Below, one piece after another: positions 31,967-43,912 of a DNA stretch of 57,519 bases (the first letter of the stretch is position 1; each line of letters starts with the position of its first letter). The notes beneath the pieces were generated by a model. It saw only the letters and a list, made by a program, of their open reading frames with translations, ran no database searches and had not been told where the DNA came from. Both the position numbers and the translations under genes were made by a program. Location of the stretch: assembly GCA_002104985.1 (NCBI GenBank), contig MCGO01000228.1:1-57519 (forward strand), given 5' to 3'. The stretch is from Rhizoclosmatium globosum (Eukaryota; Chytridiomycota; Chytridiomycetes; Chytridiales; Chytriomycetaceae).

Positions 31967-34900
31967 TCACAAAATCAAAACGAACTTCTTGGAAACAGTC
32001 AAGACACCGTTTCCAGAACCCTCCAAAACAGTCCACTTTGGCAAGACAGCCTTTTCCAAAGAGTCCCATCCTGGAATGTACGCCAAATCATCAACATAAC
32101 ATCCCACCTTCATCGTCAATAACTTAGCACTTGCACCCAACTCATCAATACGGGTACGGTTCACCTTCACAGTAAATGTCTGTGGCTCATCAAAGTAACT
32201 CTTGTACGCAAACGCAGTTCCAACACGAGAGTCGAACTTTGAAGGACGAACAGAGTTGGTTCCTGGCCAGACGTTGTAAGGATAGATTCCACCCTTTTCA
32301 TTCAATCTCCAAGCATTATCATCGCCTTCGACACCACCAAAGAAGCAAATACGACTGTACTCGCTACGAACAGTCACAGACCAGGTGCTCTTTCCAATCT
32401 CCTGGAACTCCACAACATCAAGAGCCTTAGCGAGTTCAGGGAAACGTGGTCCATGGATCTTGTTGGGGATTGGGTCAATGGAACACTTTGTTGTAACTTT
32501 GTTGACCGCTGAGCATTTGGTGGACTTTGGCTTCAAAACAGTTGGAACAAGGTATGGAAGAGCCAAGGTGTTGAAAGTGAGGTCGTAAGTTGTCTTTGGG
32601 TTGTTGACATCAGTTACGTCCATTTCCATTTTGGGGATGATCTTCAAAGGGTGTTCACGGTCAAATGGAGCCACATCACTTGGAATGGTCAAGGGCTCGT
32701 ACAGTTGATTGAGCAGAAGAAGAGAAGCGAGACCAAGAACAAAGAGAGACAACTGAGAAGTTCGAGCAATGGTATTAGGGGCAGTCAACACGTAAGGCAG
32801 GAGGGAAACGACGAGAATGCTGGCAAACAGCGTAACCAATCCAATAACTCCCAATGCTGGAGTACCATCGATGATAGTTGGCTCAATTCCCATGAGAAGC
32901 TGGTTAATAGTGTGGAGTGTGCTGACAACGGGCATGACAGTGGCAGCACCAAAGACAGGGAACCAATTGGGAAGGTTAGAGCGCTTCTTCTTAGGTGGCT
33001 CGACCTTCTTGACTTCAGCAGCTTCACCCTCCGCAGAGGTAGCGTCAGCAGTCCCGGCCTTACGGTTCCTCAGCTTGTCATCTGTTTTGATTGGTGCAGC
33101 AGCCTTCTCTTCGTTCTTTCCGTCGCCCTGTTTCGATTCATTTCCGAACCAAGATCTCTCAAGCAACCAATCATGGCCAAATGCAAGACATCCGAACAGA
33201 ACCCATACACCATGAGTGTAAAGCAATCCAATGTCATGTCTGGCGGAGATCGCAACAAGGGCAGTGACGGGAACCCAAGCAATCAAAGTGCCGACTTGAG
33301 AAACATGCCAGTTGAGCATTTCTTGGTGTTCATTTGCGGGAGTAGCATTCACATCAGTGGTGGTGAATGGAGATCTGATAAAGTAAAACGGAGCCAAGGC
33401 ACCGAAAGTACTGCTGGCAAACACAGCAGCTCTTGCAGCAATTGGATGACCATAGATGGCGAGGGGACGAATCTGAATGAAGTTTAGAAACGTGAATAAA
33501 AACCGTTTTTTGGAAACAAACCTGTTCAATCGCGGCGATCACAGCAATTGGAGCAACAGAAGATAGAACTAGAGCAGCCAAAAACTGGAATGCAACCAGA
33601 GTGAAAGATACATTCTTGACTTCTCTGGCGTGAGCAGCAACGAAATTGTGAGTTCTTGAAATCCCCAAACTAATCAAGAGGATAACGAGACCAAACAACG
33701 AAGAGGCAGCAATGAAGTAGATGTGGAAAGGAATGACAGGCATGAACGCAAAGATCTCCATCCAGTAGACTCCCGGAGTCAAAGAATCAGATTCACTCCA
33801 TTTTTCACCATTCATAAATTTATCGTCTCGCAACAAGTTGACCACAGTCTTGACTGCACTGTCTCCCATATGCTGGAGCGAACTCACATATTGAGCGTTC
33901 CACTTGTCATTTTTGGTGTGGTAGTGATATCTGTCCTTGACAAAGGCAATGTCAATTCCAGCTTCACCGTTTTCGTTGTACACGTCATAGTCAGTGGTGC
34001 TTCGAACCATACCCAGATTCATAACATCGTTTCCGATGACAGAACTGTAAGGCTGCAAAACGCTGTCGGCGTATGTTTTGAGCATGGTGTAATCACTTCC
34101 ACGGTAGAGCATAGCTGGACCAGCTCTACCTCCACCCTCAAGGTTGATGGAGGCACGAACAGACTTGTAAAAATTGTGCTTTGTGAAATGACGAGCTCCC
34201 AATAGTCCACACTCTTCACAGTTGTTGAGAACAAAAATGATGGAGTAAGGAAGAGGGTTCTCTTCGTCGGTGGAAAGAAGACGGATCATCTATATCACGA
34301 TGTTAGTATCTATACTTGTTTCGCTGGTTTAACTTACTTCGAGGATAACCGCAACAGCGATACCGTCGTCGGAAGCACCAGGACTGCTAACGACAGCGTC
34401 ATAGTGGGCACTGACCAACAAAGATGGACACTCCTTTCCTCCCCTAAACTCACAAATACCTCTGAGCTTGACAATAATGTTGTCTAGAGCCAGTGAATAG
34501 GTCTTGTTCTATGAAGTCAAGAACCAGTTAGGACACAAATCTCCAAATCATCCAAAAGGGCAGCTTACTTGAGCCTGACGAGGGAAATCGAAAGGACCCG
34601 CCAATACAGACTTCTGGTCTCTTTCAATGTAGAGCCTCTTGTTTCCGTTCTTGGTTCCGTCCTTCCACTCATGAAGCATCGCAACAATCTCATCGGCAGT
34701 TTGGAAGTTAGCCTTCGAGGAGAAAGGTCTTGGGCCAAACTTTAAGATTTCCTCCAAGTGCAGCTGAAGAAGGACGAGTTAGATGTCGCGTTCAAGCTGA
34801 AAGACCCAATTTAAATAAACGCACTTGAGCAACACGGGCATCAAACTTTGGCATGTGCTTTGGCGGGCCCCAGATTCGCTCGGTGATTCTAGTTACGATG

Positions 34901-35142
34901 AGCTCGGAGATGTCGACCGTGTCCTTCTTTTGGCTTTCGTGCGGGGACGGGTACGGCGAGGGCAGGGCTCCTTGAAGGGACCGCATGTACACCACTCCAG
35001 AGGTGATTAGGAGAAGGAAGAAGAGCGCAAGAATCGATCCCGTCTGCTTAGGCTTCTTCTCAATTGGTCTGCCACGGCGACGGACCGCAGCCTGAGCTGC
35101 AACACCAACAAGTGGTGGTGGTTGTGTTGGTTGTTGGGACAT
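31967..35142 (-). CDS. Membrane M28 zinc metallopeptidase (ERMP1/Fxna / Pff1 type)
   Basis: 985 residues; introns 34764-34824, 34509-34568, 34290-34337 and 33473-33521. A cytosolic Pro/Arg/Lys-rich N-terminus precedes one anchor helix (ILALFFLLLITSGVVYM). The lumenal M28 domain shows the zinc-site motifs SAHYDAVV, GASDDGIAV, NNCEECGLLGA, NLEGGGRAGP and DRYHYHTKNDKW, so catalysis looks intact. About eight hydrophobic helices follow (for example FHIYFIAASSLFGLVILL, VAPIAVIAAIEQ, LGVIGLVTLFASILVVSL), then a lumenal C-terminal domain with paired cysteines. Relatives are ER or vacuolar membrane aminopeptidases. A basic loop (PPKKKRSNLPNW) lies between helices. Start at 35142 (MSQQPTQPPP) chosen because the upstream ATG abuts the neighbouring stop. 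Confidence 0.9.
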
Positions 35143-35221
35143 TTGGGAAGGAGTAAAAAAGGGGGGAAAAACGCCACCACTATCTCTCGGAACAGTCGGG
35201 GCTGGACGCCACCAGCCCAAT

Positions 35222-36652
35222 TTATTCGGTTTTTGCTTTCTGCTCTGTCTTTGCTTTCTGATTCTGTTGCATCAGAGAAGAGAGGAAGGGGAGAACACGC
35301 TTCAAGGCCATGTCACTGTACCGGAATCCAATGTCCCGTCCTGCTTCCAACAATACATCACTTGATGCCGCAATCACTAACACTTTTTCTGCAATGTCTT
35401 TTTTGACAAAGCCCAGTCTTGGTTCAAATACACCTCGCCTCGAAGCTTGTCCATCCATTTCCTGGAAATCAATGGCATCAAATAGCTCTAAACACAGCCG
35501 CGCACTTGCAGAGGTCGCCAACGCAAAGTAGAGAGCGGGTCCAACAAGTGGGATCCAATGAAGCAAAAAGAGAGGCAGAGCAAAGCCAACAATCACAGCA
35601 TCGTGTTTCGTTAACCAATTTTGCTTTTGTTCGCGTGTCATTTTAGATCGAGACAGATATGGTTCCACCAGCTCTCTGGCTAAGGCTCGTAATTCCAGCA
35701 CAGCTCGCATCAGGGGGCCTCGAACATACTTTCCAAGAGTTGGATGAACGAAGGAGAGGACAAATATGAGACCAGCGAATGGATAATTGACTTTAGCACC
35801 AATATAAAAGAATGTGGCACTGGGCCAAGCCAATCGTCCAAGAATGGGTATAAAGCTGAGTGCCCAAACGAGCAAGAGAATCTTGATTCGGCTCCAGTAT
35901 CGCGAAAAGAAGGCTTGCAAGTTTCCGTACCATACTTTTTTCTCGTTCTTTGGGTCAAATGATTCATTGATAACTTGGGTTGCGATCTTGGTTAGGCGAA
36001 AGTTGGGGTTCTCAATTTCTCCCATAAACAACGTGAGAGATTCGTGGAAGATACGGTCCATGGGTCCTGGGAAGTAGTAGCTAAACAATTGATGAATATT
36101 GGATGAATATTGGATGAGCAAAGCCACTACAACTCACCGAACAACATAGAGGCCAAGCTCGGGCATGGCTAACATAATACCAAAGAACCCTTTCCAAACA
36201 TATCCAACAACCAAGTCAAAGTACTGGAGGAATTCGCTATTGTGGTGACTTGAATCCAAAGTCGCAGCCCAAGTGACACCCCAAACCACACGGCGCAGAA
36301 TGCGGACCGGCAGTGTGGCCACCTGTCCCAGGATATAAACAATCACGATTGTGATGGCCAAGGTGGTGAAAACGTTCAATAAATGCTTGCGCGTGACTGG
36401 TGAGCGAAGGGCTCGAATTGTTCCATCAGCAGCAAGGAGCACACCAAAGGCAAACGATGAAAGGACCGTTCTGTTGTGATTTGCCCATCGATCTTCAAGG
36501 AGAGAGACCGCCTTTTCAGCAGCTTCCTGGAATGTTGGGATTGCTGTTGAAGCTGTTGAAGGGTTGCTATTCGCTACACTTGATTGCCCTGTTGATGGAG
36601 AAGTATTCGGCTTGTCCCTAGAGGAGCTGCTTGGTGGTGTTTCGGTGGTCAT
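35222..36652 (-). CDS. Polytopic membrane protein, possibly EI24/UsgS-like
   Basis: 457 residues; one intron, 36081-36137. The N-terminus is Ser/Thr/Pro-rich. Hydrophobic segments are LLNVFTTLAITIVIVYILG, YVWKGFFGIMLAMPELGLYV, ILLLVWALSFIPILGRLAW, PFAGLIFVLSFV and AVIVGFALPLFLLHWIPLVG. The stretches YFPGPMDRIFHESL and WIPLVGPALYFALATSA resemble fungal membrane proteins annotated as UsgS and the EI24/CysZ/Rrt8 group, but the match is from memory and weak. The tail repeats KAKTEQKAKTE. Function unknown. Confidence 0.75.
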
Positions 36653-36831
36653 ACTCAACTGTGTTTGTTTGAAGTTCTTGGTTGTTCAAGAAAAAGAGTC
36701 ATTCCCACGATTCATGCCTCATTTTTCCTTGATTTCTCCGATCAAACTCGTGGAATATATAACGATCGGTTGAATAATTTATCGGAAACATTTGTTTTCT
36801 TCTAAAAGTAATTAGTTGACAATCTTCCACA

Positions 36832-37554
36832 ATGAGCTCACGTCCCAACATCCGTCGTCGCGTCCAAGACCCCAAAATTAATACAACCATCAATCCGCAA
36901 CTCACAAAACGAAGCTCGAACCTTTCAGTCACGTCAGAGAGATCGCCAACTTCACCGTCTTCTCCACGCAGAAGTGCGTTAAATCGTTCACGTTCTCCAA
37001 ACGCAGTCAGCTCGTTCTGGGGCGAAGATTCTGGCAAAAAATATGATAGTCAAACGTCGATGGCATCGTCCACTGCAACGTTGAAACCTGACTGGATGAA
37101 TGAAGAGGAGAAAGCAAACATCAAAGAATGGTACAGCGCGCAAAAATCCTCGGTTCTTGAAAGAGATTCCGTGGTTAAACGTAGAAAGAATTTATGGGAG
37201 ACTCAGCAGATAATGCCAGCTCCTGGAACTGTAAGGAAAAAGAATCGTGTCAACTTTTACAAACCATTCAGCTTTTAGACATACTTCCAGCTTGTTGTTC
37301 AATCAGATCGTGTATTGCTGAGAGACTGGCCGCGACAAAGGTTTTCCCAGGTATTATTTGACGTTTATGTGATCTATATCTTATTCTCGTTCTAGAAATG
37401 GACTCGTGACGGCGGACTTAATCCAGGGGAGAAGGTGTTCAAGACACAATATTTCATTGATGGAGAGGATCGTGACCAGTTGGTTTACATTTTTGGTAGA
37501 AAGCTGTATGATGAAGCCATCGAAGCTGCCAAAAACTCTGAGGGTGCTCAATAG
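36832..37554 (+). CDS. Small protein of unknown function
   Basis: 209 residues from three exons; introns 37231-37278 and 37351-37395 both keep frame. The N-terminal third is a basic, Ser/Pro-rich disordered region (RSPTSPSSPRRSALNRSRSP) with many SP sites. The middle (WMNEEEKANIKEWYSAQKSS) is helical, and the C-terminus (GGLNPGEKVFKTQYFIDGED, then FGRKLYDEAIEAAKNSEGAQ) is compact and charged. I do not recognise the family. It is divergent from the UsgS-like gene, sharing a 179-nt promoter space. Confidence 0.7.
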
Positions 37555-37633
37555 AATTTATTTGTAGTTTTTTTTTTTAAAGTTTTCAGCTGAGTAAAGT
37601 GACTTTTATTGCAGAATACGAGACGACGAAAAG

Positions 37634-39140
37634 TCATTTCAAAGATGCAGCCAACATATCCCTAAGTTTCTGCGTTTTGCGGTTCTTTCCAGCAACGAAC
37701 ACTTGCTCAATGTTTCTGTCGTCACCAAGGAACAAGAATCGTTGAAATGTGTCCAACGCAGAGTCCCCTTCAAATACATCTACTGGACTGCCTTCAACTT
37801 TAGGATCAATAATTAACGCGTCAAAGTCTTTCCCAGGTAAAAAGTTTCCAACAGTGTCGCCCAAGCTAAGACATTCAGCGCCGCCAACAGTCGCCAAATG
37901 GAAAGCTTCAGCATATGACAATGCCTCGTACTGCTTGATAGAGCCAAGTCCAGCTGTTGGAGACTCTAAGTCATCGCCATCACTTCCCTGACCAATCGAC
38001 ACCATTTTGGATGCCGTTATGGATTGACGTAAAGCATCCAACATAGAAGGAGAAAACCCACCAGCAACATCACTCCCCAATCCAACCTTCAATCCTTCAT
38101 CCAACATGCGTCTCACATTCAGTGCCCCAGAACTCAAAGAAAAGTTTGAATTGGGACAATGAATGATTCCAACGCCTTTGTCCCGAAGTAATTCACGTTC
38201 TCCATAACTACACCAGATACAATGTGCCATGTAAGACCGTTCATGCAAAAGCCCGTGCTGGTTATACACATCAGCGTAGCTCCCACACTCCGGGTGCATT
38301 TCCCCAACCCACTTGATTTCATTCTTGTTTTCAGATAAATGCGATTGAACACGAATTTTAGGATCGTGTGATGCTGAAATCTCGCCCAACGATGTCATAA
38401 GTTTAGATGACGTGGATGGAACGAATCGTGGAGTGATAACAGGCTGAACAAGCGGGTCTCGTTTTCCAAGAACGTGAGCCACAAATTCTTTGGTGTCTTT
38501 GATGGATTGGGAGGTTGTTTCAACAAGGAAGTCGGGTGAATTCCGGTCCATGTTTACTTTTCCAATGATTCCACGTTGGCCGACTTCGTGGACGATGTCA
38601 GCAAGTATTTTTGTGGATTCCAAGTGGATTGTGGCGAAATAAGAGGCTGTTGTTGTTCCGTTTGTAAGGAATCGAGCTACAGCTGTACGATATTGAGAGC
38701 GAGCGTAGACTGGATCTTTAAACTTTGCTTCGCTTGGAAACGTGTATTTATTGAGCCAGTCTGCGAGGTCTCGTTAGTGAGTTGAAAGGAGGAAGATGCA
38801 ACCTACCAAGTAGAGGCAGTTCCATCCCTGTTCCCACAAATGAATACTGCGGAGCATGAACATGTCCATCTACAAAGCCTGGAATGATGAGGCGATGTCC
38901 CAAATCAACCACATTGAAAGAGGAGCTCTTTTTCAAGGTGGCTACCTGTGCGGCTTCAACCACCTTCTCAATCACCCCATTGGGACCCACAACAATGGCC
39001 CCTTTCTCTAGGACCTCAAGCTTTCCTAAAGCGAGAGAGTGGATAATCGTCCCAATGTATAGCGTAGACTGTGAGTCCAATGTGGCGCCCCCATCTGCCT
39101 TTCTTTTCGACATTTCTTTTGACCGGAACGACCAAATCAT
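37634..39140 (-). CDS. GDA: Guanine deaminase
   Basis: 486 residues; one intron, 38761-38806. Amidohydrolase-fold motifs are complete: metal-binding PGFVDGHVHAPQY, LLDWLNKYTFPSEAKF, TNGTTTASYFATIH, QSHLSENKNEIKWV, MAHCIW, HCPNSNFSLSSG and GLGSDVAGGFSPSML (catalytic Asp). The enzyme hydrolyses guanine to xanthine and ammonia in purine catabolism. Start 39140 (MIWSFRSKEMSKRK) is used; ATG 39113 is equally possible. It converges on the small unknown gene with 79 nt between stops. Confidence 0.93.
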
Positions 39141-39225
39141 ATCTGCAGATACACGAAAAGGAAAGGGAAATGATGCGGCTTCTTTATATTCATTCTAAGG
39201 AGCCTGCCGATAAGATCCGTTGAAA

Positions 39226-40017
39226 TCAAAGCTTCATCATTTCATAGAGCTTATTGCAAGTATTCCAATTCCTTGTCGTCGCAGCAATACCCAACGCCTT
39301 CTCAATTGCGTTATTCTCAACTTTTGTGCGTGCATATCCATTTGGAGTGTGCAAATATACCTCTCTTCTTGATGTCGTAACCGAATATGTATCTTTTAAA
39401 GTGATCAATTCATCAAGGTCCGCTTTCAGTTCTGAGGGAAAGGCTTCGATTGTACTGGATGCCATCGGAGATGCCAAGAAGGTGACATGAAGCCGTTTTG
39501 GATCCACGCCTTTTCGGTTCAAATACGGGTTACCAGTTACTATACTTTGAATTTCCTCGAAAGTGCGTATGGAAAGAGGAAGGTTTGAATAACCGAACTC
39601 GTCATCAATGTTTTCTTGGATGTGTTTCATCAAATCACTCATGGGAACTGCGTGTGATTCTGGGCGAGAGAAAACAACGTTTCCGGATTGAATATATGTC
39701 TTGACGTTCAGGAAGCCAAGTTTAGTAAAGAGTTGTGAGAGGGTGGCCATCTTCATGGGTTTGCTACCACCGATGTTCACGCCCCGCAGAAGACATACGA
39801 GTACAATTGATGGTAAAGAAAGCATCGAGCCGGTTGTGGGCTCGTTTTCTATGGGGGGATCTGGCTGACGTTGTGGAGATCGTTTACGTTTGCCAGTCTT
39901 GTCAAGGGGAGCACTGGAGGGCAAGTCCACACTTTCCACACTTTCCACAGTTTCTGCAGTTTCAATGGAGGCGGCTTCGTCAGTTTTTGCCTTCTTCGCT
40001 GATCGGGTTTGTCGCAT
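39226..40017 (-). CDS. DUF1697 family protein
   Basis: 263 residues, single exon. A basic, Lys/Arg/Ser-rich first 80 residues (MRQTRSAKKAKTDEAASIE) could hold a nuclear localisation signal. The remainder is DUF1697: VCLLRGVNIGGSKPMKMATL, LGFLNVKTYIQSGNVVFSR, LHVTFLASP, VYLHTPNGYARTKV and ATTRNWNTCNKL. This family is mostly bacterial and its activity is not established, so the N-terminal extension is notable. The start is 14 nt from the divergent ABHD10-like start. Confidence 0.9.
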   Translation of the reverse strand: MRQTRSAKKAKTDEAASIETAETVESVESVDLPSSAPLDKTGKRKRSPQRQPDPPIENEPTTGSMLSLPSIVLVCLLRGVNIGGSKPMKMATLSQLFTKLGFLNVKTYIQSGNVVFSRPESHAVPMSDLMKHIQENIDDEFGYSNLPLSIRTFEEIQSIVTGNPYLNRKGVDPKRLHVTFLASPMASSTIEAFPSELKADLDELITLKDTYSVTTSRREVYLHTPNGYARTKVENNAIEKALGIAATTRNWNTCNKLYEMMKL

Positions 40018-40031
40018 TCTTTTTCTGAAGA

Positions 40032-40793
40032 ATGGTTTTGACGGCGACTTCAGCAATCAGCCTTCCACGCAGTCAACGGAAACTGAATCTACATAAGGCC
40101 CTCTCTGCCAATAGTCGCTTCTGTGTCCTATTGGTACAAGGCTTTCTATCAACCTTCACCGATTCAAAGAAAGCAAGTTATCTTCGTGAGAAGTGCAAAA
40201 TCCTTGGATGTGACTTTATCACATATGACCATTCAGGACATGGTCCGAAACCATCGATACCTTTTAATGAGTGTACGTTGACGACGTGGAAGGAGGACTT
40301 GCTTGAACTGGTGGACGGTTTAGGCGAGAAACCAATTGTAATGGTTGGCAGTTCGATGGGACTGCATCTCACCTTGCATGCTGCCAAAAAGTACCCAACC
40401 AAAATTAAAGGAATCATTGGTGTTGGCGGAGCATTTCGAATGGATCGCGTTGCTAAAGCGTTTCGGGAATACGCTGGGAACGAAACCGTATGGAATCGAC
40501 CTTCGCCATACAGTCCAACGGGATTCTATGAAATACACTTGAAGCTGGTTGAGTCGTTGGAAATGGTTGAAAATCAGCATCGACGAATCGGATTTGATGG
40601 ACCGGTTGTGCTTGTGCATGGAATGAAGGACGATGTTGTTCCAACGGAAGATGCGTTCCAGGCATCTGAAGCCATAAGCAGTTCCGATGTTGAAGTACGG
40701 TTGTTGAAGGATGGAGACCACCGACTTTCAAGTGACGAGAGCCTTGCAGCTGTTGGACGAGCATTGCGAGATGTTCTTGATCAATTATCCTAA
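40032..40793 (+). CDS. Alpha/beta hydrolase, ABHD10-like
   Basis: 253 residues, single exon. The nucleophile elbow is VMVGSSMGLHL, the acid is in VHGMKDDVVP and the catalytic His in LKDGDHRLSS. LVQGFLSTFTDSKKASYLRE, CDFITYDHSGHG and TTWKEDLLELVDGLGEKP match ABHD10, a mitochondrial thioesterase/esterase (protein depalmitoylase, acyl-glucuronide hydrolase in mammals). The Arg/Ser/Leu-rich N-terminus (MVLTATSAISLPRSQRKLNL) would suit mitochondrial targeting. Confidence 0.88.
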   Translation: MVLTATSAISLPRSQRKLNLHKALSANSRFCVLLVQGFLSTFTDSKKASYLREKCKILGCDFITYDHSGHGPKPSIPFNECTLTTWKEDLLELVDGLGEKPIVMVGSSMGLHLTLHAAKKYPTKIKGIIGVGGAFRMDRVAKAFREYAGNETVWNRPSPYSPTGFYEIHLKLVESLEMVENQHRRIGFDGPVVLVHGMKDDVVPTEDAFQASEAISSSDVEVRLLKDGDHRLSSDESLAAVGRALRDVLDQLS

Positions 40794-40849
40794 TAGTTTC
40801 CCATGATTTACTATTACATTTATTGTGTTTGTATTAAACAAGAAGTCCA

Positions 40850-43762
40850 ATGTCGTCGTTTGTGACTTCAGTTCTCGGATTTGTTGACGCCGCGGCCGTC
40901 GAAGTTGATTCAGCGACGGGTCTTCCAAGTGGCGTCGCGGGGCTTCTTCGGCACATTCACATTCAATTTGGCGATTTGAGAAGCGACGATGTTGACTTGG
41001 TTGTTGCGGCCCTCGAACGACGCATCAACGACGTCAAAGTAAGAAATTGTTTTAGTTGTTTGGACATTGTTTGCTTTAGATTGCTTGTTTGGAGTGCCAG
41101 AGCCTCGTTCTTATTGGTCTGTTTGTAGGCTCAAACCGAAGACATTCTGCTTGCCCACGAGGATGAATGCCAGTCTCTCCTGGCTTCCGCTCTGGCTCAG
41201 GAACAGGATACGAGAGATCGTATCGTTGATCTCAAGACCCGTGTCAATCACGTTCAGCATCCTGTTGTATGTCCCACACTTCCCTACCTCAACCATAAAA
41301 TGGGCCTCTGACATCCATCCCTTCACTCGATCCAATAGACAGGTCTCCTTCATGTTCGAAAATCAGAATTAGAGCAAGAGAAAGAAGCACAGAGGGCTGC
41401 AGAGCGGGAAGAGCGCTTGACCCGCATTCATTCAGAAGTCAATGCCTTTACCGAATCAGCTGAAGCCTGTAAATTAATATTGACTGAGTTTGGGGATCTT
41501 GTTGACGCCGTCGATACCTTGAACGATTTGGTGAGTTGATTGATCATGGAGCGACTCTGTCCTCGCTTCAACTATACTAACTTTGCTTTCAGGAAATCAG
41601 CTTGGAAGGCATTGTCGATTGTGAGGAAGTAATTCCTCGTTCTTCGCTAGAAGATGTGTTCGAAAACGTCAAGACCATGATTGTTCAACGCGTTGAGGAT
41701 GCGTTTTCAAACGTGTTTGTAATCCAACCCCAAGAAGGATCCGTGACTATCACTACAAGATCGGCCGTGCGAGGTATACCATATTTTTCTCGCGTGTACA
41801 AAAATACTCACTTATACTTCACTCATTAAGTGTCCAACCCAGAGATTCCCGCTCAACCCATTTTCATTCAAACAGAGTCACTGTTGAAAGTCATCAAAAC
41901 GCTCAATATTCATATTCCACTCTATTCAAATCTTTCGAGGAGCCTTATGAAATCAGTATTGAAGCCAGTAATTCTTAATCCTGGTTGCACACTCATAATT
42001 TCCGACGAGAAACTTCGAGATCAAGATGAAATTAATATTGGAAAGTTGAATATTCGATTTGAGTCCAATCAAAATACTTCTGCAGGAATCTCGGATGGTA
42101 TGTGTTTGGTATGACATTGTGCAAACCACTCATCCAATCCTCCAGGCCTTACCAAGTTGACTACAATCTTTCAATTCATTTCTCAAAACTTTTTCTCGTC
42201 CACAACTCCCCCTCCTCACGACCTCGTCCAATCCACATGGTCCAACCTCGCCAGTACAATAATTGACCATTTGTTAACTCCTCTGATTCCAACGACGCCC
42301 GAAACTCTGAAACAGTTCCCAACAACCGTTGCTAAGCCTTGCATCGAGTTTGAAGACGCGATGGAGGATTTGGCGTGGGTTCCATTGGCGAATGAAAACT
42401 GGAGGCATCTGAAAGGATATTGTGGAAGTGTAGAAACGCATTACTGTGTAGCTCGATGGGAAATGTTCATGGAAAAGGGCCGAGAGGCGATGCTGAAAGA
42501 AGACTTTGAGACTGTTGTCATTGGAGGAATAACAGAAAAGTTTGATATCAGTAAGTGCAGATGAAAGGCCCAACTCCAAGATTGATAATTAAACAGGCGA
42601 CCTGGAGACTTTCCTCAAAGCTCATACGAAGCCACCGACTGTAAAGGCGAAAGAGATGCCGCTTTTGTATCCCCCAGGATCGACTGGTGCTGAATTATTG
42701 GACGGTCTCCTCGTTTTTCCTCGTTGCTCCATCAGCAGGCGAACTCATCAAGTCGTAAAACTTCTTGACGAAATTATTGAAGAAGGAACTGCAGAAGGCG
42801 TCTCTCCTTATTGTGCATCACGATTCTACCTTCTCACAAGGGATCTACTGACACTGCATTTGACCCTTACACCTATCAAGCACGGCCAACATCTGAAAAA
42901 ACTTCCTCAAGCCTCTTTGATTTATCATAACGATTGTTTATTCCTTGCGGATCACTTGATTCGCACGGTTGGACCAACAGTTCGTGTTGGAGTGAGCACA
43001 AAGTTTGGTGACAAGAGACTTGTTTTGGAAAGCGAAGTGTCCTACATTGATTTAGCAGCACAGTTCAGGAACTCAGGAATGGAAGTGTTCAATAACCAGC
43101 TCGTGAGTTTTTCCTTGTAAACAATGTCAATCTCACCTTCTTGCCAGATGGCTCAAAAAACTCACATTTTGGAGCTTATCTCGTCTACTAATGGTCTTGG
43201 AATGGGAGATGACGCTCGCGCATTGGAGGTGCAAAAGATGCTCTCACAAGTTATGTACTCGACTCGCCAAGTGATCTCCGTGTGGGCCCCGCCAATGTCA
43301 CCCGTCGCGTTTCACAAGAAACTTATTTGTGCTCTTGCGGGTTGGATAATATCTGCCGTCACAGTTGAAATCCTGAGTGCGATCGACATTGCTGACGAGG
43401 AGAGTCACCGACTCAACGAAATGATGCATAAATTGGAACGGTCTTGCACACTGTTGTTTGTAGGAGATTCGGATGAACCGTCGTCAACCGAATATGAGGA
43501 AGGGCAGGCATTGCTTCGAAGGCATGTTGGAGTCGAGTTCACAAAGTACCGTAAGCTCAAAGAAATGATGGTTATGAGTTTCGCAGGTATTATGGATCTT
43601 TTCCGAGGTGGTAGAGGTGATGGTTTTCTGCACGATGAAGAGGAAGGAGGTTTGAATGAGTTTTCTGGTGAGGAGTTGTGTGGGCTGGTCAGGGCGCTGT
43701 TCTCAGACACACCGCTGCGACAAAAGAATCTGGCAGAAATCAGGGAGATGCGGGGAATGTAA
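40850..43762 (+). CDS. ZW10: ZW10, RZZ / Dsl1-NRZ tethering complex subunit
   Basis: 830 residues in eight exons. Introns: 41039-41128, 41267-41338, 41531-41592, 41774-41830, 42098-42145, 42551-42596 and 43103-43147. The N-terminal coiled coil (about residues 45-140) and the conserved C-terminal helical part with LIYHNDCLFLADHLI, FVDL-type SYIDLAAQFRNSGMEVF and VISVWAPPMSPVAFHKKL match ZW10. ZW10 acts at kinetochores (with ROD and Zwilch) and in Golgi-to-ER vesicle tethering; in fungi mainly the latter. The last residues carry a Gly/Glu-rich insertion (FRGGRGDGFLHDEEEGGLNE). Length is near that of animal ZW10 (about 780). Confidence 0.9.
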
Positions 43763-43912
43763 ATGTTTCGTATGCGTGCGACGCAGCTGTCAGCCAAGGA
43801 GATTGCAGAAAAAAAAGGAAATAGAATTTTTCCAGTCCATCCAGCCGAGGGCCCTTATTTTTCACCGTGTCTGAAAGAACAGCCCAAAACGACAGCACGG
43901 ATCCAGTCAGCG

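Noticed and set aside
32651..33487. 278-codon plus-strand open frame
   Set aside because: Antisense to membrane helices of the M28 peptidase, whose frame and zinc motifs are clear.
36090..36120. Tandem GGATGAATATT repeat
   Set aside because: Two short copies within an intron of the membrane-protein gene; likely slippage with no visible function.
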